A stretch of DNA of 64,000 nt, from NCBI RefSeq assembly GCF_003173055.1, contig NZ_QGLF01000002.1, forward strand, positions 682,322 to 746,321. Direction: 5' to 3'. Position 1 is the first letter of the stretch. Every line of letters begins with the position of its first letter. The DNA comes from Zavarzinia compransoris (GTDB lineage Bacteria > Pseudomonadota > Alphaproteobacteria > Zavarziniales > Zavarziniaceae). Shown piece after piece: positions 53,598 through 64,000 of the stretch. A model generated the notes under the pieces. That model did no database searches, was not told the origin of the DNA, and worked only from the letters and a program-made list of their open reading frames with translations. The position numbers and the translations under genes are program-made.

Positions 53598-53684
53598 TGG
53601 TGCCCAGGAGAAGACTCGAACTTCCACGCCCTTACGGGCACTAGTACCTGAAACTAGCGCGTCTACCAATTCCGCCACCTGGGC
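53598..53684 (-). tRNA. tRNA-Leu(CAG)
   Basis: An 87-nt class-II tRNA beginning GCCCAGGTGGCGGAATTGG and ending with an encoded CCA. The acceptor stem pairs GCCCAGG with CCTGGGC. The anticodon stem CTAGT/ACTAG closes the 7-nt loop TTCAGGT, giving anticodon CAG (codon CTG). The long variable arm GTGCCCGTAAGGGCGT is typical of leucine, and the T-loop is GTTCGAGTC. Confidence 0.97.
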
Positions 53685-53857
53685 AGGTGCGAGGCCGGTT
53701 AGATACTTTTCCCTGCCGGGGTTGTCAACGGCCTCGTCGAAAAAATTTAACGAAGGGCGGTCCGGCCGGATTCGGATGGCAGGCGGATTGCCAAGGCGGG
53801 GCGGCCCCGGCTAACGTCGCCGGCCATATCCCCTGTTTTCGAGAGAAGAGGTCCGTC

Positions 53858-54118
53858 ATGGCCGAAGTCGTCGGCATCGCAGGCGAGCAGCTGCGCCAGT
53901 TCGTCGCCCGCATCGAGCGCCTGGAAGAAGAGAAGGCGGCACTGGCCGCCGATATCCGCGAAGTCTATGCCGAGGCCAAGGGCAACGGCTTCGACACCAA
54001 GGTGCTGCGCCAGGTCATCCGCCTGCGCAAGATCGACAAGGCGGAGCGCCAGGAGATGGATGCCATCCTCGAACTCTACCTCGAGGCGCTGGGCATGCAC
54101 GAGGCCGCGCTCGGCTGA
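53858..54118 (+). CDS. gapR: GapR-type nucleoid-associated protein (DUF2312)
   Basis: An 86-residue DNA-binding protein of the DUF2312 family. GapR of Caulobacter binds overtwisted and AT-rich DNA and supports replication. [61 protein letters not shown] is nearly the whole family consensus. GAGAGAAGAGG precedes the ATG. It lies between tRNA-Leu and an M3 peptidase gene. Name by homology; function shown in Caulobacter only. Confidence 0.94.
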   Translation: MAEVVGIAGEQLRQFVARIERLEEEKAALAADIREVYAEAKGNGFDTKVLRQVIRLRKIDKAERQEMDAILELYLEALGMHEAALG

Positions 54119-54182
54119 TTCCCTTGGCAGCCGCGGCCCGGCACCCCATATCGGCAAAGATCAGACGTGGAAGGTTAGCCCG

Positions 54183-55970
54183 ATGAGCGAAGCGAGCATG
54201 GCGACGAGCCTGGGGGTCCTGCCGGAATGGGACTTGAGCGACCTCTACCCCGGTCCCGATTCGCCGGAACTGGCCGAGGCTTTCGCCGCCGCCGAGGCTG
54301 CGGCCCGGCGCTTCGCCGAAGCCTATGAGGGCCGGCTCGCCGCCCTCGGGGGCGACGAGGTGGCCGCCGGCTTGCGCGAATACGAGGCGTTGCAGGATCT
54401 GCTCGGGCGGATCGGGTCCTACAGCGGCCTCGTCTATTCCGGGAACATGGCGGACAGCAGGATCGCCCAGTTCAGCCAGACCGCCCAGGAACGCCTGACC
54501 GAGATTTCCAGCCTGCTGCTCTTCTTCACGCTGGAACTGAACCGGCTGGAGGACGATGTCCTGGAGGCGAAGCTCGCCGCCTCGCCCGCCTTCGCCCATT
54601 ACCGGCCCTGGCTGCGCGACCTGCGCGCCTATCGCCCGCACCAGCTGTCCGACCAGATGGAAAAGCTGCTGCACGAGAAATATGTCGCCGGCCGGGCCGC
54701 CTGGAACCGCCTGTTCGACGAGACCTTCGCCCAGCTGCGCTTTTCCATCGACGGCAAGGAACTGACCAGCGCCGAGGCGCTGCACCAGATGTCGGACCGC
54801 GACCCCGCCGTGCGCGAGCGGGCGGCCCAGGCCCTGGCGGAAGTCTTCAAGAAGAACATCCGCCTCTTCGCCCTGATCACCAATACGCTCGCCAAGGACA
54901 AGGAGATCGAGGACCGCTGGCGGAAGTATCCGGCGCCGGCCGCCTCGCGCCACCTTTCCAACGCCGTCGAGGCCGAGGTGGTGGATGCCCTGGTCACCGC
55001 CGTGCGCGACGCCTATCCCCGGCTGTCGCACCGCTATTACGCCCTGAAGGCGAAGTGGTTCGGGGTCGAGGCGCTGAACGCCTGGGACCGCAACGCGCCC
55101 CTGCCGAACGGCGACGACCGCACCATCCCGTGGGACGAGGCGCGTGACACCGTGCTCGGCGCCTATGGCGATTTCTCGCCCGATCTCGCGGCGATCGGCC
55201 GGCGCTTCTTCGACAATGCCTGGATCGATGCGCCGGTCCGCCCCGGCAAGTCGCCCGGCGCCTTCGCCCATCCGACCGTGCCCTCGGCCCATCCCTATCT
55301 GCTGCTGAACTACCAGGGCAAGACGCGGGACGTGATGACCCTGGCCCACGAGCTCGGCCATGGCGTGCATCAGGTGCTGGCGGCGGCCCAGGGCCCCCTG
55401 ATGGCCGACACGCCCCTGACGCTGGCCGAGACCGCCTCGGTCTTCGGCGAGATGCTGACCTTCCAGGCCCTGCTGCGCAAGCAGAAGGACCCGGCGCTCC
55501 GCAAGATCCTGCTCGCCACCAAGGTGGAGGACATGATCAACACCGTGGTGCGTCAGACCGCCTTCTACCAGTTCGAATGCCGCGTCCACGCCGAACGGCG
55601 GACCAGCGAGCTGACGGCGGAGCGGATCGGCGAGATCTGGCTGGAGATCCAGGGCGAGAGCCTGGGCCCGGCGATCCGCCTCAATCCGGGCTATGAAACC
55701 TTCTGGTGTTACATCCCGCATTTCATCCATTCGCCGTTCTACGTCTATGCCTATGCCTTCGGCGACTGTCTGGTGAATTCGCTCTATGCCGTCTACGAGG
55801 GCGCGGAGGCGGGCTTCCAGCAGAAATATTTCGAGATGCTGAAGGCTGGCGGCACGCTGCGGCACAAGGAATTGCTGGCGCCCTTCAACCTCGACGCCAG
55901 CGATCCCGCCTTCTGGTCCAAGGGGCTCGGCGTCGTCTCCGGCTTTATCGACCAGCTGGAGGCGATGTAA
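54183..55970 (+). CDS. M3 family oligoendopeptidase (PepF type)
   Basis: A 595-residue zinc metallopeptidase that cleaves oligopeptides in the cytoplasm. The HExxH zinc site is TLAHELGHGVHQVL (about residues 391-404), with the downstream E in LAETASVFGEML. PEWDLSDLYPGPDSPEL is a classic PepF/M3 N-terminal motif and NPGYETFWCYIPHFIHSPFYVYAYAFG a conserved C-terminal one. Length matches the clade-3 oligoendopeptidase F family. The ABC1 gene starts 4 nt later, so the pair is probably co-transcribed. Confidence 0.95.
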   Translation: MSEASMATSLGVLPEWDLSDLYPGPDSPELAEAFAAAEAAARRFAEAYEGRLAALGGDEVAAGLREYEALQDLLGRIGSYSGLVYSGNMADSRIAQFSQTAQERLTEISSLLLFFTLELNRLEDDVLEAKLAASPAFAHYRPWLRDLRAYRPHQLSDQMEKLLHEKYVAGRAAWNRLFDETFAQLRFSIDGKELTSAEALHQMSDRDPAVRERAAQALAEVFKKNIRLFALITNTLAKDKEIEDRWRKYPAPAASRHLSNAVEAEVVDALVTAVRDAYPRLSHRYYALKAKWFGVEALNAWDRNAPLPNGDDRTIPWDEARDTVLGAYGDFSPDLAAIGRRFFDNAWIDAPVRPGKSPGAFAHPTVPSAHPYLLLNYQGKTRDVMTLAHELGHGVHQVLAAAQGPLMADTPLTLAETASVFGEMLTFQALLRKQKDPALRKILLATKVEDMINTVVRQTAFYQFECRVHAERRTSELTAERIGEIWLEIQGESLGPAIRLNPGYETFWCYIPHFIHSPFYVYAYAFGDCLVNSLYAVYEGAEAGFQQKYFEMLKAGGTLRHKELLAPFNLDASDPAFWSKGLGVVSGFIDQLEAM

Positions 55971-55974
55971 CATC

Positions 55975-57345
55975 ATGGATGACGAGCGGGACGCGGAGGG
56001 AAATCGTTTCGCCAGCCGCGCCCGCCGTTACGCCAAGGTGACGGGGGCGGTCGGCGGCATGGCCCTGCGCGAGGCCGGGCGCCGCATCACCGGCACCGAA
56101 GCCGATTACGCCAAGATCGCGGGCGAATTGCGCCGCGCCCTCGGCGGGCTCAAGGGGCCCTTGATGAAGGTGGCCCAGATCCTGGCCACCGTGCCCGACG
56201 CGGTGCCCGAGGAATTCGCCAAGGAATTGGCGACGTTGCAATCCCAGGCGCCCGCCATGGGCTGGGTCTTCGTGCGCCGGCGCATGAGCGCCGAACTCGG
56301 CCCGGACTGGCGCGGCCGCTTCGCCGAATTCGCCCAGGAGGCGGTGGGGGCGGCCTCCCTCGGCCAGGTCCATCGCGCGGTCGCGCCGGACGGCACGGCG
56401 CTGGCGGTGAAATTACAGTATCCCGACATGCTGTCGGCGGTCGAGGCCGACCTGAAGCAGTTGAAGCTGGCCTTGTCCATCCACAAGCGCATGGACGGGG
56501 TGATCGACACCGCCGAGATCTACGAGGAAATCTCGGACCGCCTGCGGGAAGAGCTGGATTACACCCGCGAGGCGGCGCATATGCGGCTCTACGGGGCCGT
56601 GCTGGCCGACCAGCCGGACATTCATGTGCCGCGCCATTTTCCCGCCCTGTCCAGCCGCCGCCTGCTGGCCATGAGCTGGCTGGACGGCACCCCGATCCTC
56701 GACTGGAAGGGGGCGGCGGAAGAGGTGCGCAACCGGCTGGCCGATGTCCTGTTCCGGGCGTGGTGGCTGCCCTTCACCCGCATCGGCGTAATCCATGGCG
56801 ATCCGCACCTCGGGAATTACACGGTGGCGGGCGAGGGGGCGGGGATCAACCTGCTCGACTACGGCTGCGTGCGCATCTTCCCGGCCGCCTTCGTCGCCGG
56901 CGTGATCGAGCTTTACCGCGCGCTGGAGACCGGCGACGAGGCCCGCGCGGTCCATGCCTATGAGACCTGGGGCTTCACCAACCTCAGCACCGACCTGATC
57001 GAGACCCTGAACATCTGGGCCCGCTTCATCTATGGCCCGATGCTGGACGACCGGCCGCGCACCATCGCCGACGGCATCGCCCCCGCCGAATACGGCCGGC
57101 GCGAAATGACCGAGGTCCATCGCCGGCTCAAGGCCCTGGGACCCCTGCGCCCGCCGCGCGAATTCGTCTTCATGGACCGGGCGGCGATCGGGCTCGGCGC
57201 CGTCTTCCTGCACCTCGGCGCGACGCGCAACTGGTGCGAGATGTTCAATGCCGCCCTGGACGGTTTCGACCCTGCCCTGATCACCGCGCGGCAGCAGGCG
57301 GCGCTCGATGCCGCCGGGATCCCGGGGGCTGCGGCGTCAGCCTGA
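55975..57345 (+). CDS. ABC1/UbiB-family atypical kinase-like protein
   Basis: A 456-residue protein of the ABC1 (UbiB/AarF) family, usually linked to coenzyme Q metabolism. The KxGQ-type N-lobe is LRRALGGLKGPLMKVAQILATVPDAVPEEFAKELATLQSQAP. AVKLQYPDMLSAVEADLKQL holds the lysine region, VIHGDPHLGNYTV the catalytic loop and INLLDYGCVRIFP the metal site, with DYG in place of the usual DFG. There is no C-terminal membrane anchor as in UbiB. The end overlaps the monooxygenase gene by 9 bp (convergent). Likely an ATPase rather than a protein kinase. Confidence 0.9.
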   Translation: MDDERDAEGNRFASRARRYAKVTGAVGGMALREAGRRITGTEADYAKIAGELRRALGGLKGPLMKVAQILATVPDAVPEEFAKELATLQSQAPAMGWVFVRRRMSAELGPDWRGRFAEFAQEAVGAASLGQVHRAVAPDGTALAVKLQYPDMLSAVEADLKQLKLALSIHKRMDGVIDTAEIYEEISDRLREELDYTREAAHMRLYGAVLADQPDIHVPRHFPALSSRRLLAMSWLDGTPILDWKGAAEEVRNRLADVLFRAWWLPFTRIGVIHGDPHLGNYTVAGEGAGINLLDYGCVRIFPAAFVAGVIELYRALETGDEARAVHAYETWGFTNLSTDLIETLNIWARFIYGPMLDDRPRTIADGIAPAEYGRREMTEVHRRLKALGPLRPPREFVFMDRAAIGLGAVFLHLGATRNWCEMFNAALDGFDPALITARQQAALDAAGIPGAAASA

Positions 57346-58440
57346 CGCGGCGCCTGCGATCCGCGCCGCGATCAGGGCGGCGTCGTCGCCCACCCCCAGG
57401 GCAAGGCCGGAGGCGCGGTTGCGCTGCCAGGGCCGGCCCAGGGTGTAGAGGCCGGGCACCGCCGTCTCGCCGCCACGCTGGCGGATACTGCCGTCGGCCT
57501 CCAAAAGCCCGTCGATCTCGATCCAGTCCGGCCGCTCCGGCAGCGGGCCGGTCGCCCAGATCACCGTCGCCGGGTGCCGGATGCGGCCGTCGTCCAGCCG
57601 GATCCCGCCGATGGCGGCGTCCGAAGCCCGGGGCAAGAGTTCGATGCCGCGCCGGGCCAGGGCCTTGGTCCCCCGGCCCCGGTCGGGAAACGGGTCGGCA
57701 CGGCGCATGAAGCGGCCGAGCCGGCTGTCGGGCCCGACGCGCAGCAGGCCGAGGCGCGCCAGCCACCACCACAGGCTTTGCCCCAGCAGGCGTTCCGGCA
57801 GCAGCCGGCGCCGGCGCCCGCCCGCCAGCGCCACCGGCCGCGTGCCCGCAAGGTCGAGGGCGATGTCGCGCCCGGCCGCGCCGTCGCCGACGATCAGCAC
57901 CGGCCCGGGGCCGAGGTCGGCAGGCCGGCGGTAGTCGTCGGCGGCGATCTGGCGGATCGCGAGGTCGAGGTCGGCGGCGAAGGCCGGCACGCGCGTGCCG
58001 GGAAAAGCCCCGGTCGCCAGTATCACGGCACGGGCCAGGATGATGCCGCCGCCCGCCCGTTCGGCCCGGAACAGGTCGCCGATCCGGGTCAGGCGCAGGA
58101 TCCCGTCGCCCAGCGACAGCGGCAGGGCGAAATGGCGGGCATAGGTTTCCAGATAGGCGGCGAATTCGGCGCCGCTCGGGAAGCCTTGCGGGTCGCCCGC
58201 CAGGGCAAGGCCGGGCAGGGCGCTGAAGGCGCGCGGCGTGAACAGGCTGAGGCTGTCGTAGCGCCGATGCCAGCCGCCGCCCGCCCGCGCCGCGCCGTCG
58301 ACGATCAGCACCTCCAGCCCGCGCCGTTGCAGGTGATAGCCGGCGGCAAGGCCGGCCTGCCCGGCGCCGACGACCAGAACCCCGGTCTCGACCGGCCCTG
58401 CCGCCGCCCGCGCCGCCCAAAGATCGCATAGGCCGTCCAT
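57337..58440 (-). CDS. Flavin-containing monooxygenase-like NAD(P)/FAD oxidoreductase
   Basis: A 367-residue flavoprotein of the FMO/YhiN-like class. The FAD motif is VLVVGAGQAGLAAGYHLQRRGLEVLIVDGAARAGGGWHRRYDSLSLFTPRAFSALPG, with the GGxWHRRYDSL stretch of these enzymes, and a second nucleotide motif PVLIVGDGAAGRDIALDLAG. VIWATGPLPERPDWIEIDG and GLYTLGRPWQRNRASGLALGVGDDA follow. GGAGG lies upstream of ATG 58440. A MerR-type promoter with a 19-bp spacer sits at 58471-58501. The substrate is unknown. Confidence 0.88.
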   Translation of the reverse strand: MDGLCDLWAARAAAGPVETGVLVVGAGQAGLAAGYHLQRRGLEVLIVDGAARAGGGWHRRYDSLSLFTPRAFSALPGLALAGDPQGFPSGAEFAAYLETYARHFALPLSLGDGILRLTRIGDLFRAERAGGGIILARAVILATGAFPGTRVPAFAADLDLAIRQIAADDYRRPADLGPGPVLIVGDGAAGRDIALDLAGTRPVALAGGRRRRLLPERLLGQSLWWWLARLGLLRVGPDSRLGRFMRRADPFPDRGRGTKALARRGIELLPRASDAAIGGIRLDDGRIRHPATVIWATGPLPERPDWIEIDGLLEADGSIRQRGGETAVPGLYTLGRPWQRNRASGLALGVGDDAALIAARIAGAASG

Positions 58441-58470
58441 CGCCCGCCCTCCGTCCTGTCACTGCCGGGC

Positions 58471-58501
58471 ATCCTGATCTCTACAGTCACTGTAGGTTCA
58501 A
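58471..58501 (-). promoter_or_regulatory. MerR-type promoter/operator of the flavin monooxygenase gene
   Basis: On the minus strand TTGAAC (-35, 58501-58496), a 19-nt spacer and CAGGAT (-10, 58476-58471) give the over-long spacing of MerR-family promoters. The spacer contains the perfect 15-nt dyad CTACAGTGACTGTAG (58481-58495). The predicted start site is about 25 nt before ATG 58440. Confidence 0.65.
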
Positions 58502-58608
58502 GGGGGAATCGAGAGGGGGCGGCGCGCCCGGCCGAGCAGGTTCTAGTCCAGACGGACGGCGAGAATCGCCGGCGCCCGGCTAGAGTCGGCGGCGATGGGG
58601 GGATCGTC

Positions 58609-59574
58609 ATGGCAATACCGGCATTGTTGCGGGGCAGGCTCACGGTGCCGGTGATCGGCGCGCCCATGTTCCTGGTGTCCTTTCCCGATTTGGTGAAGGC
58701 CCTGTGCAAGGCCGGGATCGTCGGCAGTTTTCCGCATCTGAACGCCCGCCCGGCGGCCCTGCTCGACGACTGGCTGACCGATATCCGCGAAGATCTGGCG
58801 GATTACGCGGCGGCGAACCCGGGGGCGCGGGTGGCGCCCTTCGCGGTCAACCTGGTGGTCCACCGCAGCAATGTCCGCTTCGAGCCCGATCTCGAAACCG
58901 TGGTCCGGCACCGGGTGCCGCTGGTCTTCACCTCCCTCGGCCATCCGGGCGAGGTGGTGCGCCGGGTCCATGGCTATGGCGGCCTCGTGTTCTGCGATGT
59001 CACCACTGCCGACCATGCCCGCAAGGCGGCGCAATCGGGCGTCGACGGCCTGATCTGCATCGGCGCCGGCGCCGGCGGCCATGCCTCGCAGCAGAGCGAC
59101 TTTTCCCTGGTGCGCGAGATCCGGCAGTTCTGGGACGGCTGCCTCATCCTCGGCGGCGCCATCAACGACGGCTTCCAGGTGCGGGCGGCGGAAGTGCTGG
59201 GCGCCGATCTCGCCTATGTCGGGACCCGCTTCCTGGCGAGTGCGGAATCCGGGGCCGCGGCCGACTACAAGCAGATGATCGTCGATGGCGGCATCGCCGA
59301 CCTGGTGAATTCCGACCGGCTGTCGGGCATTCCCTGCAACTGGCTGCGGCCGTCGCTGGAACGGGCCGGGGTCGATCTCGACAAGCTGCCGCCGAAGCGC
59401 CCGGATCTCAGTTCCCTGAACGACGGCGGCACCCGGCTCTGGCGCGATATCTGGACCGCCGGCCACGGCATCGTCACGATCCACGATACCCCGCCGGTCG
59501 CCGACCTTGCCGCCCGCCTGATCGCCGATTATGTAACCGCCTGCGGCCTGCCTGCCTCGCCGGCGCTGGGCTGA
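58609..59574 (+). CDS. Nitronate monooxygenase family flavoprotein
   Basis: A 321-residue FMN protein of the nitronate monooxygenase (2-nitropropane dioxygenase) family, TIM-barrel fold. VIGAPMFLVSFPDLVKALCKAGIVGSFPHLNARP is the N-terminal family motif, and DGLICIGAGAGGHAS and GGAINDGFQVRAAEVLGADLAYVGTRFLASAES form the FMN-phosphate binding part. It could oxidise propionate-3-nitronate or related nitronates. ATG 58609 begins a two-gene unit with the DsbA-like gene 5 nt later, and both diverge from the monooxygenase. Confidence 0.92.
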   Translation: MAIPALLRGRLTVPVIGAPMFLVSFPDLVKALCKAGIVGSFPHLNARPAALLDDWLTDIREDLADYAAANPGARVAPFAVNLVVHRSNVRFEPDLETVVRHRVPLVFTSLGHPGEVVRRVHGYGGLVFCDVTTADHARKAAQSGVDGLICIGAGAGGHASQQSDFSLVREIRQFWDGCLILGGAINDGFQVRAAEVLGADLAYVGTRFLASAESGAAADYKQMIVDGGIADLVNSDRLSGIPCNWLRPSLERAGVDLDKLPPKRPDLSSLNDGGTRLWRDIWTAGHGIVTIHDTPPVADLAARLIADYVTACGLPASPALG

Positions 59575-59579
59575 CCGCC

Positions 59580-60176
59580 ATGGCCGAACCGATCGACTTC
59601 TATTTCGACTTCGCCTCGCCCTATGCCTATTTCCTGGCGGAACCGCTGGCATCCCTGGCGGCCGCCCACGGGCGGGTGCTGAACTGGCGCCCCCTCATGC
59701 TCTGGGCCGTGCTGAAGGAGATCGGCCTGCCGCCGCCGCTCGACAATGCGGTGAAGCGCCGCTACGTCCTGGCCGACATGGCGCGCTCCGCCCGTCATGT
59801 CGGCAAGCCCTTCGCCCTGCCCGACCGTTTCCCGGTGTCGAGCCATCTGCCCGCGCGCCTGTTCCACGAACTGGCGGCGGACGACCCGGCCGGGGCGGTC
59901 CGCTTCGCCCACCGCGTGTTCAAGGCTTATTTCACCGAAGGCGCGGATCTCGGCGATGCCGCGGTGATCGAGGCGCTGGCGCTCGATTGCGGCATCGCCC
60001 GCGAACGGGCCCGGGCGGGCGAGGCCGGCCGGGCGCTGGTGCTGCGCGCCATTGATCAGGCGGTGGCCGCCGGGGTCTGGGGCTCGCCCTATGTCGTGAT
60101 CGGGGCGGAGGCGTTCTTCGGCGCCGACCGCCTGCCCCAGATCGAGGCTTGCCTGCGCGGCGACCTCAGACCGTGA
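59580..60176 (+). CDS. 2-hydroxychromene-2-carboxylate isomerase-like (DsbA-fold) protein
   Basis: A 198-residue thioredoxin-fold protein of the HCCA isomerase / kappa GST branch. [28 protein letters not shown] has the SPYAY active-site serine region in place of a Cxx[19 protein letters not shown] and [29 protein letters not shown] follow, the last typical of the family's cis-proline region. It probably acts on glutathione adducts or aromatic degradation intermediates. The 3' end overlaps the convergent chemoreceptor by 11 bp. Confidence 0.92.
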   Translation: MAEPIDFYFDFASPYAYFLAEPLASLAAAHGRVLNWRPLMLWAVLKEIGLPPPLDNAVKRRYVLADMARSARHVGKPFALPDRFPVSSHLPARLFHELAADDPAGAVRFAHRVFKAYFTEGADLGDAAVIEALALDCGIARERARAGEAGRALVLRAIDQAVAAGVWGSPYVVIGAEAFFGADRLPQIEACLRGDLRP

Positions 60177-61794
60177 CCCCCAGCCGGCGCAGATAGCTGA
60201 CCAGATCCGCCTTCATGCCCTCGGCCTGTCCGGCCAGGGCATTGGCGGCCCCGACCATATGGGCGGAGGCATCGCCGGTGTGGCGGGCGGCGCCGTTCAC
60301 GCCGTCGATATTCTGCGCCACCTCCTGGGTGCCGGCGGCCGCCTTGGCGGCGGAGCGGGCGATTTCCTGGGTGGTGGCGGATTGTTCCTCGACCGCGGCC
60401 GAGATCAGGTTGGTGATTTCCGAGGTCTTGGTGATCGTCTGGGTGATGCCGGTGATCGCGGTCATCGAGGTATTGGCCGCCTGCTGCATGGCGGCGATCT
60501 GGGCCGCGATATCCTCGGTCGCCTTGGCGGTCTGGTTGGCCAGGACCTTCACTTCCGAGGCGACGACGGCGAAGCCCTTGCCGGCCTCGCCCGAGCGGGC
60601 GGCCTCGATCGTCGCGTTGAGGGCGAGAAGATTGGTCTGGCTGGCGATATCGCTGATCAGCTTCACCACGTCGCCGATCTTCAGCGCCATCTGCTTCAGG
60701 TCGTTCATGGCGGCGGTGGTGACATCGGCCTCGGCGACCGCGCGGTTGGAGATGGCGGCGGATTCGACCACCTGCCGGGCGATCTCGTGGATCGAGGAAC
60801 TCATTTCCTCGCCCGCGGCGGCGACGGTCTGGACATTGCCCGAGGCTTCGCCCGCCGCGGCGGTGACGGCCTCGGCCTGGCGGGTGGTCTCTTCGGCGGT
60901 GGCGGCGATCGCTTCCGAGGTCTGGCGCATGTCGGCGGCGGAACGGGCCACGGCCTCGGCCGCTTCGCGCATCTTGAGCGCGAGGGCGATCTGGTCGGTG
61001 ATGTCGGTGGCGAATTTCACCACTTTCCACGGCCGGCCGTTCGGGTCGAGGATCGGGTTGTAGGACGCCTGGATCCAGATTTCCCGGCCGCCCTTGCCGA
61101 TCCGGCGGTAACGCCCGGTGTCATATTCGCCGCGCCGCAGCTTTTCCCAGAAGGCGCGATAGGCGGTGCCGTGCACATCCTCGGGGGCGACGAACATCGA
61201 ATGGTGGCGGCCCTGGATTTCCGCCAGCCGGTAGCCGACGGCATTCAGGAAATTCTCGTTCGCCGTCAGGATCTCGCCGTCGAGGGTGAATTCGATCACC
61301 GCCTGCGACTTGCCGATGGCGGCGAGCTGGCCGTCCGCGTTGGCGGCGCGCTGCTTTTCCGCGGTGATGTCGGCGGCGAATTTGATCACCCGCTCCGGCT
61401 GGCCGCGGGCATCCAGGATCGGGTTGTAGGTCGCCTGGATCCAGATTTCCCGGCCGCCCTTGGCAAGGCGGCGGTATTGGCCGGAATCATATTCGCCGCG
61501 TCGCAGCTTGGCCCAGAAGGCGAGATAGGCGGGCGCGTCGCGGTCCGCCGGCTCGACGAAGAGCGAATGATGGCGGCCCTGGACCTCGTCCAGCCGATAG
61601 CCCATGACGGCGAGGAAATTCTCGTTGGCCTTGAGGATGGTGCCGTCGAGCGCGAATTCGATCACCGCGAGCGAGCGGTTCAAGGCCGCCTCGATCGCGC
61701 TTTCGCGCGGCGCCTCGGCGGCTGGCGGGGGCGGCGCCGGTTCCCGGGCGGGCAGGATGGCAGGGGGTTTTTCTTTCGCGCGGATGCCGAACAT
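60166..61794 (-). CDS. Soluble methyl-accepting chemotaxis protein with two PAS domains
   Basis: A 542-residue chemoreceptor with no transmembrane segment. Two PAS domains (about residues 38-135 and 160-257) are alike and each has the ANENFLxxxGYRLxExQGRHHS stretch and a PAC tail ([18 protein letters not shown]). The MCP signalling domain follows, with the highly conserved tip [37 protein letters not shown] at about residues 375-410. Such receptors sense redox or light through PAS-bound FAD or haem and act in the cytoplasm. GGAGG precedes ATG 61794, chosen over 61824. Confidence 0.92.
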   Translation of the reverse strand: MFGIRAKEKPPAILPAREPAPPPPAAEAPRESAIEAALNRSLAVIEFALDGTILKANENFLAVMGYRLDEVQGRHHSLFVEPADRDAPAYLAFWAKLRRGEYDSGQYRRLAKGGREIWIQATYNPILDARGQPERVIKFAADITAEKQRAANADGQLAAIGKSQAVIEFTLDGEILTANENFLNAVGYRLAEIQGRHHSMFVAPEDVHGTAYRAFWEKLRRGEYDTGRYRRIGKGGREIWIQASYNPILDPNGRPWKVVKFATDITDQIALALKMREAAEAVARSAADMRQTSEAIAATAEETTRQAEAVTAAAGEASGNVQTVAAAGEEMSSSIHEIARQVVESAAISNRAVAEADVTTAAMNDLKQMALKIGDVVKLISDIASQTNLLALNATIEAARSGEAGKGFAVVASEVKVLANQTAKATEDIAAQIAAMQQAANTSMTAITGITQTITKTSEITNLISAAVEEQSATTQEIARSAAKAAAGTQEVAQNIDGVNGAARHTGDASAHMVGAANALAGQAEGMKADLVSYLRRLGVTV

Positions 61795-61915
61795 GCACGC
61801 CTCCGGGGGGCAGGGTGGCGCCATTGTCGCCGGGGATTACTAAGGCCCGGTTAAGCCAGCGCATCGTCAGGCGAAATGGAAACCGGTTCGCCGTCCGACG
61901 ATGCGCAAAACCTGG

Positions 61916-63243
<1,328 letters not shown>

Positions 63244-63247
<4 letters not shown>

Positions 63248-64000
63248 GCCCGTTGCAACCTCAAGGTAAATTCGGCGCCGCCGGCGGGCCGGTTCAGCGC
63301 ATGCAGCGTGCCGCCCAGATCCTTGACGATATCGCCGGAAATGACGAGGCCAAGGCCGAGTCCCGCCGCCTTGGTGGTGACGAAGGGGGTGAACAGGCGG
63401 GTCATCACCTCGGGCGGGATGCCGGGGCCGTTGTCGGCCACGGTGACCACCACCTCGTCGCCGGCGGCGCTCCCCGCGATCTCGATCGCAGCACCCTCGC
63501 CGGCGGCGTCGAGGGCATTCTGCAGCAGGTTGACCAGTACCTGTTCCAGGCGCACCGGATCGCCCTGCACCCGGGGCAGGCCGGGCGGCAGGGCCCGTTG
63601 CACCACCGCCCCCTGGCGGCGCAGCCGCGGCCCGAGCAGCAGCAAGGCGCCGTCGAGCACGGCGGCGAGATCGACCGCACTGCTGGCCCGGGGGCCGCGG
63701 CGGGCGAAATTGCGCAATTGTCCGGTGATGGCGCCCACGCGGTCGGTCAGGCGGGCGATCTGGCCAAGGTTGGCGGCGACCGCCTCCCGCTCCGCCCGGT
63801 CCAGGAAGACCGCGGCATTGTCGGCATAGGTGCGGATGGCGGCGACGGGCTGGTTGATCTCATGGGCGACGCTGGCGGCGATCTGGCCGAGAATGGCGAG
63901 GCGGTTGGCCTGGGCCAGTTCGTCCTGCAATTGCTGGCGTTCCGCGATCTCGGCCGACAGGCGGCCGTTGGCGGCGGTCAGGTCGCCGGTGCGGGCCGCC
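63244..64000 (-). CDS. Sensor histidine kinase, DctB type (partial)
   Basis: The C-terminal 251 codons of a histidine kinase; the sensor part lies beyond the right edge. The visible part has a coiled linker ([20 protein letters not shown]), the H-box [21 protein letters not shown], the N-box [12 protein letters not shown], the G1 box [14 protein letters not shown] and the G2 region [39 protein letters not shown] is typical of DctB-type kinases. It overlaps the response regulator start by 4 nt. Confidence 0.9.

Overview
The window is about 64 kb of very GC-rich chromosome that reads as an alphaproteobacterium, probably of the Rhodospirillales kind. The pointers are GapR, the Hsp20-DUF1150 pair, the rnd-kdsD-lptCAB-rpoN-hpf-ptsN block, a complete trio of ethylmalonyl-CoA pathway enzymes, and gltD lying before gltB. 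I cannot name the genus. Genes are dense on both strands. Apart from decayed copies of a queG tail there is no phage, transposase, integrase or CRISPR array. Most of the window is ordinary chromosomal core with short accessory patches.

Layout. 1-5.3 kb: a dipeptide/oligopeptide ABC importer read leftward (dppA-B-C-D-F, with dppF cut by the window edge). 5.5-12.9 kb: a secreted alpha-solenoid protein with a repeat-built signal peptide, a lipoprotein, an extensin-like protein, a diverged CobD/CbiB-like membrane protein, a SYLF protein, an ABC-2 exporter pair and an NDUFA9-like dehydrogenase. 13-19.3 kb: glutamate synthase (gltD, gltB). 19.4-26.8 kb: lipoprotein, nucleoside deoxyribosyltransferase, GST, queG followed by two decayed mosaic copies of its 3' end, a TPR protein, an SDR, an ankyrin protein and a MAPEG protein. 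26.8-30.1 kb: a nitric-oxide module (NsrR, group III truncated globin, flavohemoglobin, HPP-CBS membrane protein) with two NsrR-like operators. 30.1-35.8 kb: ethylmalonyl-CoA pathway (thioesterase, mcd, ccr, and divergent ecm). 35.9-46 kb: mixed metabolism and regulators (cysteine-protease-like protein, AKR/LysR pair, TetR/MFS pair with a clear dyad operator, Pro/Gly-rich protein, alcohol dehydrogenase, gluQ, esterase, HNH nuclease, FAD oxidoreductase). 46-53.7 kb: heat-shock, nitrogen and envelope core block and tRNA-Leu(CAG). 53.8-64 kb: gapR, M3 peptidase, ABC1 kinase-like protein, a flavin monooxygenase behind a MerR-type promoter, nitronate monooxygenase, a DsbA-like isomerase, a soluble chemoreceptor and a DctB/DctD-type two-component system cut by the right edge.

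How they work together. gltDB supplies glutamate, and PtsN and RpoN belong to the nitrogen/sigma-54 circuit that the DctD-like activator (with a GAFTGA loop) would use. Ccr, Ecm and Mcd convert crotonyl-CoA to mesaconyl-CoA for C2 assimilation. LptC/A/B and KdsD build and export lipopolysaccharide. NsrR is predicted to control the globins.

The most unusual features are the mosaic queG tail copies with matching palindromes, several small tandem duplications placed at translation starts or in a signal peptide, and well-formed NsrR-, TetR- and MerR-type operator sites.
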